Made by a program: the position numbers and the translations under genes
Notes under the pieces: model-generated
Databases searched by the model: none
The model's input: the letters and a program-made list of their open reading frames with translations, nothing else
Told to the model about the DNA's origin: nothing
Origin: Flavonifractor sp. An92
GTDB lineage: Bacteria > Bacillota > Clostridia > Oscillospirales > Oscillospiraceae
Assembly: GCF_002159175.1 (NCBI RefSeq)
Contig: NZ_NFGZ01000006.1
Coordinates: forward strand, 89,856-153,855
DNA length: 64,000 nucleotides
Direction: 5' to 3'
In this document: piece after piece, positions 43,179 through 53,481 of the stretch
How the letters are laid out: each line of letters starts with the position of its first letter
How positions within the stretch are numbered: position 1 is the stretch's first letter

Positions 43179-44930
43179 GTGAAAAAACTGCTAAGTCTTT
43201 GCGTAGTCGTGGCGGTGCTGGCCGGTCTGGTCCCGGCATCGGCCAGCGCCTACGACCTGGGGATCATCGGCGGCGCCGACGGTCCCACCACCATCGTCAT
43301 CGCCTCTCCGGAGGAGCCGAACAATTCCGAGGGCGAGGCCCTCTATCAGGCGGCGGGCCCCTGGCACAGCTGGACCGCCGAGCAGACCCAGGCCGCTGAA
43401 AGCTGGACCGAGGACCAGTGGTGGGCCTACTGGAGTGCCTACGAGAACGACGTCTGGTCCCTGATCGACCGGTACGACACCGATCTCACCGCCTGGATGG
43501 AGGTCTACTACCCCGACCAGTGGGACGACGACGCCTATCTGGAGGAGCTGAAAACCGAGCTGGGCATGCCCTACCCCAGCGGCATCAATGTCTCACTCAA
43601 CGGCGAGTGGATGACCTTCGGCGACGCCGCCCCCCTGGCGGTGGAGGGGCGGACCATGGTGCCCTTCCGGGCCTTTTTCGAGGCTATGGGCGCAAAGGTG
43701 ACCTATGAGAAGGGCCACATCACCGCCGCACTGGAGAGCGGCGACGTGCTGGAGCTGGATGTGGACAGCACGGTCCTCACCTGGAACGAGGGCGATCAGC
43801 TCCATGAGGTGGACATGGGCCTCACCCCCTACGCCCAGAACGGGCGGGTGTACATCCCTGTGCGCTTTGCCGCCGAGGCCATGGGCCTGGAAGTGGCGTG
43901 GAATGACTATCTGGAAGTGGCCTACCTCACCGACTGGGACGCCATGGCCGCGGATATCGACCAGAATTTCACCCACCTCAACGCCCTGCTGGCCGCCTCC
44001 ATGGCTTCTGTGGACCCGGAGCAGGTCTATCAGAGCAGCGAGACCTTCCAGCTGTCCGGTACCCTCTATGGCGAGAAGGAGAACGACACCGCCGCATTTA
44101 CCCTCACCGGCGAGGGCCTCACCCGTGGAGATGGCCGGATGGTCAGCGCCAGCGTGAAGCTGGACCTGGACGCCGGCGATATGGCCGACACCCTCTTTTC
44201 CCAGCTTCCGGAGGACGCAGAGACGGTTCTGACGGACCTGAACGGCGCGGGTCTGGAGCTCATCCTCAACGGGGAGGAGGGCGTGTGCTACCTGCGGGGC
44301 GCTCTGATGCCCCTCCTCACCGATGGCCTGATGGACGCGGAGACCTGGCTGGTGCTGGATGGCTTCCAGTTGTCTGAGACATCCGATATTACCGTGGGTA
44401 CCCTTCTGACCACTCTGTACTCCGGCAGCGGCTATACAGGAATGAGCACCAATGCTCAGGAGACGGCGCTGTTCCTCCAGGTCCTGCTGGGGGACAACTG
44501 CTTCACCGTCAAAGAGAGCGGCGGCACCACCACCTATCAGGTCAAGCACAGCTGGGCCACCCTGGCCGCCCAGGCCCAAAAGCTGGGGCTGCTGGACGAG
44601 ATGGACCTCAGCGACCTGCTGGGTCTGGCGGGCGACCTGCCGGAGTTCTCCTTCTCCTTTACGGCTGCGGTGAAGGACGGTGCTCTCACCCAGGCCGGGT
44701 TGGACCTGCGCCTGGCCGTGGCGGGGACCACACCGGTGGAATTTACCCTCTCCATGGCGTCTAACGGCCTCAGCGGCTCCGGCACTCTGTCCGTCGCCGG
44801 GCGCTATCTGGGCCGGTTGGACGGCTCCTGGGAGACCTCCTCGGTCCCCACGCAAAAGACCGTACCCACTGCCCCTGGAGAGGATGAGCCTGTCATTACC
44901 ATGGATGATCTGTGGGAAATGCAGTGGTAA
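43179..44930 (+). CDS. Secreted stalk-domain (copper amine oxidase N-like) protein with GGADGPT motif
   Basis: This 583-residue secreted protein has a signal peptide (about 1-24, ending SASA). The mature end begins with the motif GIIGGADGPTTIVIA. A Trp-rich helical segment follows (residues about 60-120). A copper-amine-oxidase N-terminal-like stalk domain covers about 130-245 (VSLNGEWMTF...EGRTMVPFRAFFEAMGAKV...ARFAAEAMGLEVAW type). The remaining C-terminal half resembles no family I know. The GTG at 43179 has GAGGTTG upstream and begins the signal peptide. It is a single-gene unit. The surface role is unknown. Confidence 0.78.
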   Translation: MKKLLSLCVVVAVLAGLVPASASAYDLGIIGGADGPTTIVIASPEEPNNSEGEALYQAAGPWHSWTAEQTQAAESWTEDQWWAYWSAYENDVWSLIDRYDTDLTAWMEVYYPDQWDDDAYLEELKTELGMPYPSGINVSLNGEWMTFGDAAPLAVEGRTMVPFRAFFEAMGAKVTYEKGHITAALESGDVLELDVDSTVLTWNEGDQLHEVDMGLTPYAQNGRVYIPVRFAAEAMGLEVAWNDYLEVAYLTDWDAMAADIDQNFTHLNALLAASMASVDPEQVYQSSETFQLSGTLYGEKENDTAAFTLTGEGLTRGDGRMVSASVKLDLDAGDMADTLFSQLPEDAETVLTDLNGAGLELILNGEEGVCYLRGALMPLLTDGLMDAETWLVLDGFQLSETSDITVGTLLTTLYSGSGYTGMSTNAQETALFLQVLLGDNCFTVKESGGTTTYQVKHSWATLAAQAQKLGLLDEMDLSDLLGLAGDLPEFSFSFTAAVKDGALTQAGLDLRLAVAGTTPVEFTLSMASNGLSGSGTLSVAGRYLGRLDGSWETSSVPTQKTVPTAPGEDEPVITMDDLWEMQW

Positions 44931-44952
44931 TTTCGAGATGAACGAGTAAAAA

Positions 44953-44983
44953 AAGGGGCCGCTGCCTTTGGCAGCGGCCCCTT
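44953..44983. terminator. Bidirectional terminator between the stalk protein gene and eno
   Basis: GGGGCCGCTGCC pairs with GGCAGCGGCCCC. The minus strand continues with TTTTTTT. Confidence 0.9.
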
Positions 44984-44996
44984 GTGGTTCCTTCGC

Positions 44997-46478
<1,482 letters not shown>

Positions 46479-47999
46479 TCAATTCTCGATCAGGGTGGTG
46501 CCGTCCATCTCCGCCGGCTTCTCCAGACCCATCAGGTCCAGCATGGTGGGGGCGATGTCGGCCAGCTTGCCGTTGCGCAGCTTCACGTCGGCGCCCACGA
46601 TATAGAAGGGCACCGGGTTAGTGGTGTGGGCGGTGTAGGGGGTGGTGCCGTCGGGCTCCAGCATGCGGTCGGCATTGCCGTGGTCGGCGGTGATGAGGGA
46701 GATGCCGCCCATCTTGGAGGTCGCCTCTACCACCTGGCCCACGCACTCGTCCACCGTCTCCACCGCCAGGCGGGCGGCCTCATACACGCCGGTATGGCCC
46801 ACCATGTCGCAGTTGGCGAAGTTCAGGATGATGACGTCGTAGTTGCCGCTCTCGATGCGCTTGACGGCCTCATCGGCCACCTCATGGGCGCTCATGTCGG
46901 GCTTCAGGTCATAAGTGGCGACCTTGGGGGAGGGGATCAGCACCCGGTCCTCGCCGGGGAACACCTGCTCGGCGCCGCCGTTGAAGAAGAAGGTCACATG
47001 GGCGTACTTCTCGGTCTCGGCGATGCGCAGCTGCGTGAGGCCCAGCTGGCTGATATACTCACCAAAGATGTTGTGCAGCTCCTTGTGGGGGAAGGCCACC
47101 GACACGTTGGGCATGGTGGCGTCGTACTCGGTGGTGCACACATAGGTGACAGGATAGTAGCCCTTCTTGCGCACCACGTCGGTGAAGGCGGGGTCCACGA
47201 AGCAGCGGGTGATCTCCCGGGCCCGGTCGGGGCGGAAGTTGAAGAAGATCACGGAATCGCCCTCGTTGACGGTGGCCTTCTCGGTGCACACCACGGGCTC
47301 CATAAACTCGTCGGTGACGCCGGCATCGTAGGACTTCTGCACGGCCGCCACGGGGTCGGCCTCGAAGGGGGCCTCGCCGTTGGCGATGGCGTCATAGGCA
47401 CGCTGCAGGCGCTCCCAGCGCTTGTCGCGGTCCATGGCATAGAAGCGGCCCATCACCGTGGCGATCTGGCCGATGCCGATCTCCTTGCACTTCTCCACCA
47501 GCTGGGCCACATAGCCCTTGCCGGAGGAGGGGGGCACGTCGCGCCCGTCCAGGAAGCAGTGGACATAGACCTTGCTCACGCCGCGGCGCTTGGCCATCTC
47601 CAGCAGGGCAAAGACGTGGGTGATGTGGCTGTGGACGCCGCCGTCGCTCAGAAGGCCCATCAGGTGCAGGGCAGTGCCCCGCTCCTTGCAGTCGTCCATG
47701 GCCTCGCAATAGGCTTCGTTCTCAAAGAAGGTGCCGTCCTGCACCGCCTTGGTGATGCGGGGCAGGTCCTGGAACACCACTCGGCCGGCGCCGATGTTGG
47801 TGTGCCCCACCTCGGAGTTGCCCATCTGCCCCTCGGGCAGACCCACATCCAGGCCGGAGGCGGAGAGCTGGCAGCCGGGGCAGGTGGAGAACACCTTGTC
47901 CAGGAAGGGGGTGCGGGCGCTGCGGATGGCGTTGCCCTTCTCCTCGCTGCTCAGGCCGAAGCCGTCCATAATGATGAGAGTAGTCGGAGTTTTACTCAT
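46479..47999 (-). CDS. gpmI: 2,3-bisphosphoglycerate-independent phosphoglycerate mutase
   Basis: This 506-residue two-domain alkaline-phosphatase-superfamily enzyme interconverts 3- and 2-phosphoglycerate using two metal ions. The N-terminal LIIMDGFGLS, the phospho-serine site QMGNSEVGHTNIGAGRVV and the C-terminal metal site ISLITADHGNADRM are present. No good AGGAGG is seen before the ATG at 47999; a weak GAGG lies upstream. It follows tpiA after 19 nt, which suggests coupling. Confidence 0.96.
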   Translation of the reverse strand: MSKTPTTLIIMDGFGLSSEEKGNAIRSARTPFLDKVFSTCPGCQLSASGLDVGLPEGQMGNSEVGHTNIGAGRVVFQDLPRITKAVQDGTFFENEAYCEAMDDCKERGTALHLMGLLSDGGVHSHITHVFALLEMAKRRGVSKVYVHCFLDGRDVPPSSGKGYVAQLVEKCKEIGIGQIATVMGRFYAMDRDKRWERLQRAYDAIANGEAPFEADPVAAVQKSYDAGVTDEFMEPVVCTEKATVNEGDSVIFFNFRPDRAREITRCFVDPAFTDVVRKKGYYPVTYVCTTEYDATMPNVSVAFPHKELHNIFGEYISQLGLTQLRIAETEKYAHVTFFFNGGAEQVFPGEDRVLIPSPKVATYDLKPDMSAHEVADEAVKRIESGNYDVIILNFANCDMVGHTGVYEAARLAVETVDECVGQVVEATSKMGGISLITADHGNADRMLEPDGTTPYTAHTTNPVPFYIVGADVKLRNGKLADIAPTMLDLMGLEKPAEMDGTTLIEN

Positions 48000-48018
48000 A
48001 GAGAAACCTCGGTTCTGA

Positions 48019-48792
48019 TTATTCCTGATTGGCCGCGTTGACGATCTGCACGAAGTCAGGGGCCTTCAGAGCAGCGCCGCCGATGAGGCCGCCGTCCACG
48101 TCGGGCTGAGCCAGCAGCTCGTGGGCGTTCTTGGCGTTCATGGAGCCGCCGTACTGGATGGTCACGGAGCGGGCCACGCGGGCGCCGTACAGCTTGCGGA
48201 TAACAGCGCGGATGGCCTCGCAGACCTCGCCGGCCTGCTCAGCAGTGGCGGTCTTGCCGGTGCCGATGGCCCACAGGGGCTCGTAGGCGATGACCACATG
48301 GCGCATCTTCTCGGCGGGCACGCCGGCCAGAGCGGCCTTCACCTGGTAGGAGATCAGGTCCATGGTGACGCCCAGCTCGCGCTGCTCCAGGCTCTCGCCC
48401 ACGCAGACGATGGGGTACAGGCCGGCCTCCAGGGCGGCGTGGACCTTCTTGTTGACGGTGAAGTCGGTCTCGTTGTAGTAGGTGCGGCGCTCGGAGTGGC
48501 CGATGATGACGTACTTCACGCCCAGCTCCTTGAGCATGTCGGCGGAAACCTCACCGGTGTAGGCGCCGTGGGACTCATAGTGCACGTTCTCCGCGCCGAT
48601 GGCCACGCGGCACTCCTTGAACAGGCGCACGGCAGAGGGGATGTTCACGTAGGGCACACACAGCACCACCTCGCACCACTTGGGCTTGCCCAGCAGGGGC
48701 TTGAGCTCCTCGGCGAAGGCACGGGTCTCAGACAGGGTCTTGTTCATCTTCCAGTTGCCGGCGATGATGGTCTTGCGGTATCTTCTGTTCAT
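48019..48792 (-). CDS. tpiA: Triosephosphate isomerase
   Basis: This 257-residue TIM-barrel enzyme interconverts dihydroxyacetone phosphate and glyceraldehyde 3-phosphate. Active-site segments are [11 protein letters not shown] (Lys), IIGHSERR (His), [16 protein letters not shown] (catalytic Glu) and [37 protein letters not shown] precedes the ATG. A promoter and 5' hairpin of its own lie upstream. Confidence 0.97.
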   Translation of the reverse strand: MNRRYRKTIIAGNWKMNKTLSETRAFAEELKPLLGKPKWCEVVLCVPYVNIPSAVRLFKECRVAIGAENVHYESHGAYTGEVSADMLKELGVKYVIIGHSERRTYYNETDFTVNKKVHAALEAGLYPIVCVGESLEQRELGVTMDLISYQVKAALAGVPAEKMRHVVIAYEPLWAIGTGKTATAEQAGEVCEAIRAVIRKLYGARVARSVTIQYGGSMNAKNAHELLAQPDVDGGLIGGAALKAPDFVQIVNAANQE

Positions 48793-48855
48793 TGGATAAT
48801 TGCCTCCTCATGGTTCTTCGTGCAGTATTGCAGCGGCACGGTCAAACGGTTTCAC

Positions 48856-48891
48856 GAATTGGGCCGGAGGTATGCACTTCCGGCCCAATTC
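48856..48891 (-). repeat. Stem-loop at the predicted 5' end of the tpiA mRNA
   Basis: A 13-bp perfect stem (GAATTGGGCCGGA with its complement) has a 10-nt loop. It begins within a few bases of the start site predicted from the promoter at 48896-48923. Confidence 0.7.
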
Positions 48892-48895
48892 AATT

Positions 48896-48923
48896 ATTTT
48901 ACGTTATCCGCTTGGATTGTCAA
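48896..48923 (-). promoter_or_regulatory. Promoter of tpiA-gpmI-eno
   Basis: On the minus strand a perfect TTGACA (48918-48923) and TAAAAT (48896-48901) are 16 nt apart. Confidence 0.65.
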
Positions 48924-49248
48924 GCGTTTTCCCGCAATTTCTCCGCGCTTTTCGTAAAATCAGGTCTGAAAACGGCTCAAACCGTCCGCGGTCCGACCGG
49001 ATTTGGCAGGTTGTGCGCATTCTGGGCGGCGCCCACGCTGCCGCGAGCGCCGGGTTGCGCGCTCTTTGTCACGCGCCGCGCCCTCCGCTTGGGGGCGCTC
49101 TGCGCTTCTTGTCACGCTTCGGGTTGGGCGCATGGCCGGGTCGCCAAATGCGGGCTCCGCGAAAAATGCCGCTCCGGGCTGCGCCCGTCGCCTGTTTTTT
49201 CGTCTGTGCCCTTCCTTGGCTTCCCTATGCGCCTACCCTGCGCGCTTC

Positions 49249-50520
49249 TTAAGCGTCCAGCAGGCAGGCCACGCCGGGCAGCTCCTTGCCCTCCATGAAC
49301 TCGAGGGAAGCGCCGCCGCCGGTGGAGATGTGGGTCATCTTATCGGCATAGCCCAGCTGCTGCACGGCCGCGGCGGAGTCGCCGCCGCCGATGATGGTGA
49401 TGGCGCTGGTCTGGCTCAGAGCCTCGGCCACAGCCTCGGTGCCCTTGGCAAAGGCGGGGAACTCGAACACGCCCATGGGGCCGTTCCAGATCACGGTGCC
49501 GGCGCCCTTCACGGCGTCGCAGTACAGCTTCACGGTCTCAGGACCGATGTCCAGGCCCTGCCAGCCGTCGGGGATCTCGCCATTCTTGACCACCTTGCTC
49601 TCGGCGTCGGCGGCAAAGGCGTTGGCAACGACGGTGTCCACGGGCAGCAGGAGCTTGACGCCCTTCTCAGCGGCCTTCTTCACCATGTCGTTGGCGTACT
49701 CCTCCCAGTCGGCCTCCAGCAGGCTGTCGCCCACCTTGCCGCCCTGAGCGGCGGAGAAGGTGTAGGCCATGCCGCCGCCGATGATGATGGTATCGGCGAT
49801 CTCCAGGAGGTTGTTGATGACGCCGATCTTGGAGGAGACCTTGCTGCCGCCCAGGATGGCCACCAGAGGACGCTTGGGGTTAGCCAGAGCGCCGCCGATG
49901 ATCTCCAGCTCCTTCTGGATCAGGAAGCCGCTGACGGCAGGCAGGTAGTCGGCCACGCCGGCGGTGGAGGCGTGAGCGCGATGCACGGCGCCGAAGGCGT
50001 CGGACACATAGACCTCGGCCATGGAAGCCATCTTCTTGGCCAGCTCGGGATCGTTCTTGGTCTCACCCTTCTCGAAGCGGGTGTTCTCCAGCAGCAGGAT
50101 CTGGCCGGGCTGCAGAGCGGCGGCCTTGGCCATGGCATCGGGGCCCACCACATCGTCGGCCATGATGACTTCCTTGCCCAGCAGCTCGCTCAGGCGCTTG
50201 GCCACGGGCTTCAGGGACAGCTGAGCCAGGGACTTCTTCCACTGCTCCTCGGTGATGGAGGCGGGGTCCTTGCCCTTCTCAGCCTGCTTCTTCACATAAG
50301 AGTCGAAGGTAGCGACGGGCTTGCCCATGTGGGAGCAGGCGATGACGGCGGCATTCTGCTCCAGCAGGTACTGGATGGTGGGCAGGGCAGCGCGGATGCG
50401 CTTGTCGTCGGTGATGACGCCGCTGCCGTCCTTGGCCATGGGCACGTTGAAGTCGCAGCGCAGCAGGACCTTCTTGCCCTTCACGTCGATGTCCTTGACG
50501 GTCTTCTTATTGTAGTTCAT
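49249..50520 (-). CDS. pgk: Phosphoglycerate kinase
   Basis: This 423-residue two-domain enzyme makes ATP from 1,3-bisphosphoglycerate. Signatures are [10 protein letters not shown], the substrate-binding [35 protein letters not shown] and [13 protein letters not shown], with the nucleotide-binding [12 protein letters not shown] and [20 protein letters not shown]. The SHMGKP version of the usual SHLGRP motif is a small variation. AAAGGAG precedes the ATG. It lies 67 nt downstream of trmL and is probably read from the same promoter. Confidence 0.97.
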   Translation of the reverse strand: MNYNKKTVKDIDVKGKKVLLRCDFNVPMAKDGSGVITDDKRIRAALPTIQYLLEQNAAVIACSHMGKPVATFDSYVKKQAEKGKDPASITEEQWKKSLAQLSLKPVAKRLSELLGKEVIMADDVVGPDAMAKAAALQPGQILLLENTRFEKGETKNDPELAKKMASMAEVYVSDAFGAVHRAHASTAGVADYLPAVSGFLIQKELEIIGGALANPKRPLVAILGGSKVSSKIGVINNLLEIADTIIIGGGMAYTFSAAQGGKVGDSLLEADWEEYANDMVKKAAEKGVKLLLPVDTVVANAFAADAESKVVKNGEIPDGWQGLDIGPETVKLYCDAVKGAGTVIWNGPMGVFEFPAFAKGTEAVAEALSQTSAITIIGGGDSAAAVQQLGYADKMTHISTGGGASLEFMEGKELPGVACLLDA

Positions 50521-50587
50521 GTCAATTGACTCCTTTCAGATTCCGATAAAATGGAAATTCGGAGAAGAATGGTACGGACTGCCGGTC

Positions 50588-51076
50588 TCACTCCTCCGTG
50601 CCGGACAGGCCCAGCCCGGGGAAGCCCCACTGGCGCAGGGCCTCGAAGGCCAGCACGGCCACCGAGTTGGCCAGGTTGAGACAGCGCGCCCCGTTCCGGA
50701 TGGGGATGCGAATGCACCGCTCCGGGAACGCCGAGCGCAGCGATTCGGGCAGACCGGCGGTCTCCTTCCCGAACAGCAGCCAGCAGTCCGGGCGGAACTC
50801 CGCCTCCGTATAGGGACGTGGGGCCTTGGCCGTGGCCAGCCAGAGATCCGTGGCTCCGGTGCGCGCGAAGAAATCTTCCATGTTCTCATACACATGGAGA
50901 TCCACCATATGCCAGTAATCCAGGCCGGCCCGCTTGACCGCCTTGTCGCTGATGTCAAACCCCAGAGGCTTGATGAGATGGAGCCGGCTGCGCGTGGCGG
51001 CGCAGGTCCGGGCGATATTGCCCGTATTCATGGGGATTTCAGGCTCCACCAAAACGATATTCAGCACGCGATCCAC
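50588..51076 (-). CDS. trmL: tRNA (cytidine/uridine-34 2'-O)-methyltransferase TrmL
   Basis: This SPOUT-family enzyme methylates the ribose of wobble nucleotide 34 in tRNA-Leu species in E. coli. The trefoil-knot motifs are LNIVLVEPEIPMNTGNIARTCAAT, LLFGKETAGLPESL and the C-terminal IPIRNGARCLNLANSVAVLAFEALRQ. The start is uncertain. GTG 51076 lies close to AAAGGGG, while the family usually begins MLNIVL, which would be GTG 51067. The length is 159-162 residues, normal for the family. It is first in a unit with pgk. Confidence 0.93.
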   Translation of the reverse strand: MDRVLNIVLVEPEIPMNTGNIARTCAATRSRLHLIKPLGFDISDKAVKRAGLDYWHMVDLHVYENMEDFFARTGATDLWLATAKAPRPYTEAEFRPDCWLLFGKETAGLPESLRSAFPERCIRIPIRNGARCLNLANSVAVLAFEALRQWGFPGLGLSGTEE

Positions 51077-51113
51077 TCACCCCTTTGACAGTTCCGTTCC
51101 ATTGACGGAGCAT

Positions 51114-51142
51114 ATTGTACTCCAATTTAACCGGAATTTCAA
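51114..51142 (-). promoter_or_regulatory. Promoter of trmL-pgk
   Basis: On the minus strand TTGAAA (51137-51142) and TACAAT (51114-51119) are 17 nt apart. Confidence 0.75.
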
Positions 51143-51248
51143 TAATAAAACACGGGAAAAACGCACAAAAATTTCAACTTTAGGCCCCTCTTATCCCCAT
51201 TTCAGCTTAACTGCAAAGTTCAGTCTTTATTCATTCGGGTTTTTATGT

Positions 51249-51292
51249 TATACTTTTTTCATCTCAACACACCGGCCCCCGTAGGGGGCCGG
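51249..51292 (+). promoter_or_regulatory. Promoter -10 and leader hairpin of proBA
   Basis: TATACT (51249-51254) lies downstream of a T-rich stretch with a weak -35. A GC-rich hairpin (CCGGCCCCC/GGGGGCCGG, 51272-51292) follows and ends about 10 nt before the proB start, so it could limit translation. Confidence 0.5.
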
Positions 51293-51301
51293 ACCGGGAG
51301 C

Positions 51302-52117
51302 GTGAACGATTTGAACGCGGATCTCAAGCCGCAGCGTATCGTGGTGAAGGTGGGCACTTCCACCCTCACCCGTTCCAGCGGCAGCATGAATTTACAGAAC
51401 ATGGAGCATCTCACCCGCACCCTGGCCGACCTGAAGGGCATGGGGCACGAGATCATCCTGGTCTCCTCCGGCGCCATCGGCGTGGGCACCAAAAAGCTCC
51501 GCCTGGAGGAGCGCCCCACCGAGCTGCGCATGAAGCAGGCCACCGCCGCTGTGGGCCAGTGCATGATGATGCACCTCTATGACAAGCTCTTTTCCGAATA
51601 CAACCGCACGGTGGCCCAGATCCTCCTCACCGGCGACGATGTGGAGGACCCCATCCGGGCCGAGCACCTGTCCAGCACCTTCTCCGCGCTGCTGGAGCTG
51701 GGGGTCATCCCGGTGGTAAACGAAAACGACTCGGTCTCCTCCGCCGAGATCGAAACCGGCCGCTGCAAGGTCCTGGGCGACAACGACACCCTGTCCGCCA
51801 TCGTGGCCCGGCTGTGCAAGGCCGACCTTCTGGTGCTGCTCAGCGACATCGACGGCCTCTATGACGCCGACCCCCGCACCCACCCCGACGCCAAGCTCAT
51901 CCACCACGTCTCCGCCATCACTCCGGAGCTGCGGGCCATGGCGGGCGGCGCGGGCACCTGGCGGGGCACCGGCGGTATGGCCACCAAGCTCCACGCCGCC
52001 CAGCTGGCCCTGGACGCCGGCATCGACATGGTCATCTCCAACGGTGCGCGGATGGAGGAGCTCTACGACATCGTGGCGGGCAAGAATATCGGCACCCGTT
52101 TTTCCGCCAAAACCTGA
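51302..52117 (+). CDS. proB: Glutamate 5-kinase, short form without PUA domain
   Basis: The 271-residue amino acid kinase phosphorylates L-glutamate in the first step of proline synthesis. Motifs are IVVKVGTSTLT, ILVSSGAIGVGTKKL, PVVNENDSVSSAEI...GDNDTLSAIVA, LLSDIDGLYDADPR and GTGGMATKLHAAQLALDAGIDMVISNG. It stops after the kinase domain, as in many Firmicutes. The start is uncertain: GTG 51302, or TTG 51311 with GGGAG 10 nt upstream. proA follows after 51 nt. Confidence 0.94.
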   Translation: MNDLNADLKPQRIVVKVGTSTLTRSSGSMNLQNMEHLTRTLADLKGMGHEIILVSSGAIGVGTKKLRLEERPTELRMKQATAAVGQCMMMHLYDKLFSEYNRTVAQILLTGDDVEDPIRAEHLSSTFSALLELGVIPVVNENDSVSSAEIETGRCKVLGDNDTLSAIVARLCKADLLVLLSDIDGLYDADPRTHPDAKLIHHVSAITPELRAMAGGAGTWRGTGGMATKLHAAQLALDAGIDMVISNGARMEELYDIVAGKNIGTRFSAKT

Positions 52118-52168
52118 CCCGGACCGCTCCACGCGGTCCCCATTCAAACTGAAAAGGAGTGGATCACT

Positions 52169-53416
52169 ATGACTCAGCTGGAAACCCAGGGCCTGGCCGC
52201 CAAGGCCGCCGGGCGTGTCCTGGCCGTGGCGGGCTCGGCCCGCAAGGACGCCGCGCTGGAGGCCATCGCCGCCGCGCTGGAGCGCCGGAAACAGGAGGTC
52301 CTCTCCGCCAACGCCGAGGACCTGGCCGCCGCCCGCGCCGCCGGGCTCCGCCCCGCCATGCTGGACCGCCTGGCCCTGGACGAGGGGCGCATGGCCGGTA
52401 TCGTGGACGGTGTCCGCCAGGTGAAGGCCCTCCCCGACCCCATCGGACAGGTCACCCGCATGTTCAACCACGCCAACGGCATGACCATCGGCAAGCGCCG
52501 GGTCCCCCTGGGGGTCATCGGCATCATCTACGAGGCCCGCCCCAACGTCACCGTGGACGCCGCCGCCCTCTGCCTCAAGTCGGGCAACGCGGTCATCCTC
52601 CGGGGCGGCAAGGAGGCCTTCCGCTCCAGCTGCGCCATGGTGGCCATCATGCGGGACGCCCTGGAGGAGGCCGGCCTCCCCCGGGACTGCATCGCCCTGG
52701 TCCACGACACCAGCCGGGAGAGCGCCACGGCCCTGATGAACCTGACGGAATACCTGGATGTGCTCATCCCCCGGGGCGGCGGCGGGCTCATCCGCTCGGT
52801 GGTGGAGAACGCCCGGGTCCCCGTCATCCAGACCGGCGTGGGCATCTGCCACATCTATGTGGACGGCGAGGCCGACCTGGACATGGCCGGCCGCATCCTC
52901 TTCAACGCCAAGTGCTCCCGCCCCTCGGTGTGCAACGCCGCCGAGTGCGTGCTGGTGGACCGGGCGGTGGCCGCCGACTTCCTGCCCATGGCCTGGGAGC
53001 TGCTGAGAACCAAGAACGTGGAGCTGCGGGGCTGCCCCGAGACCCGGGCCATCCTGGGCGACTGGGTAAAGTCCGCCGTGGCCGAGGACTGGGACACCGA
53101 GTTTCTGGACTACATCCTGGCCTGCAAGGTGGTCTCCGGCCCTGACGAGGCCATCGACTTCATCGCCAAGCACAGCTCCGGCCACTCGGAGGCCATCGTC
53201 ACCAACAACTACTTCACCGCCCAGCGCTTCCTGGATGAGGTGGACGCGGCGGCGGTGTATGTGAACGCCTCCACCCGCTTCACCGACGGCGGCGAGTTCG
53301 GCCTGGGGGCCGAGATCGGCATCTCCACCCAGAAGATGCACGCCCGTGGCCCCATGGGCCTGGAGGAGCTGACCAGCAGCAAATTCATCATCTACGGCAC
53401 CGGCCAGACCCGCTGA
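52169..53416 (+). CDS. proA: Glutamate-5-semialdehyde dehydrogenase (gamma-glutamyl phosphate reductase)
   Basis: This 415-residue NADPH-dependent enzyme reduces gamma-glutamyl phosphate made by ProB. Segments include RVPLGVIGIIYEARPNVTVDAAALCLKSGNAVILRGGKEA, the catalytic Cys region NAKCSRPSVCNAAECVLVDR and FTDGGEFGLGAEIGISTQKMHARGPMGLEELT. AAAAGGAG lies before the ATG. It ends at a strong bidirectional terminator. Confidence 0.97.
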   Translation: MTQLETQGLAAKAAGRVLAVAGSARKDAALEAIAAALERRKQEVLSANAEDLAAARAAGLRPAMLDRLALDEGRMAGIVDGVRQVKALPDPIGQVTRMFNHANGMTIGKRRVPLGVIGIIYEARPNVTVDAAALCLKSGNAVILRGGKEAFRSSCAMVAIMRDALEEAGLPRDCIALVHDTSRESATALMNLTEYLDVLIPRGGGGLIRSVVENARVPVIQTGVGICHIYVDGEADLDMAGRILFNAKCSRPSVCNAAECVLVDRAVAADFLPMAWELLRTKNVELRGCPETRAILGDWVKSAVAEDWDTEFLDYILACKVVSGPDEAIDFIAKHSSGHSEAIVTNNYFTAQRFLDEVDAAAVYVNASTRFTDGGEFGLGAEIGISTQKMHARGPMGLEELTSSKFIIYGTGQTR

Positions 53417-53434
53417 CCGGCCTGCTGAAAACGC

Positions 53435-53472
53435 AAAGGAGGCGTCCGCATACTGCGGACGCCTCCTTCTTT
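53435..53472. terminator. Bidirectional terminator of proBA and the cyclophilin gene
   Basis: A 15-bp stem (AAGGAGGCGTCCGCA/TGCGGACGCCTCCTT) is followed by TCTTTT on the plus strand. It lies between convergent genes. Confidence 0.88.
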
Positions 53473-53481
53473 TATGGACAC

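Larger units (their letters stand above)
48793..49248 (-). other. 456-nt spacer between pgk and tpiA
   Basis: No convincing gene is seen; open frames here lack ribosome binding sites and domain-like sequence. The pgk-proximal part is very GC-rich with imperfect repeats, such as GCGCTCTTTGTCACGC (49059-49074) and GCGCTTCTTGTCACGC (49102-49117). The tpiA-proximal part is AT-richer and holds a promoter (48896-48923) and a strong hairpin (48856-48891). Confidence 0.6.

Noticed and set aside
48792..49298. Plus-strand frame of 168 codons in the pgk-tpiA spacer
   Set aside because: It overlaps the ends of both genes and the tpiA promoter, has no ribosome binding site and its translation has no domain-like pattern.
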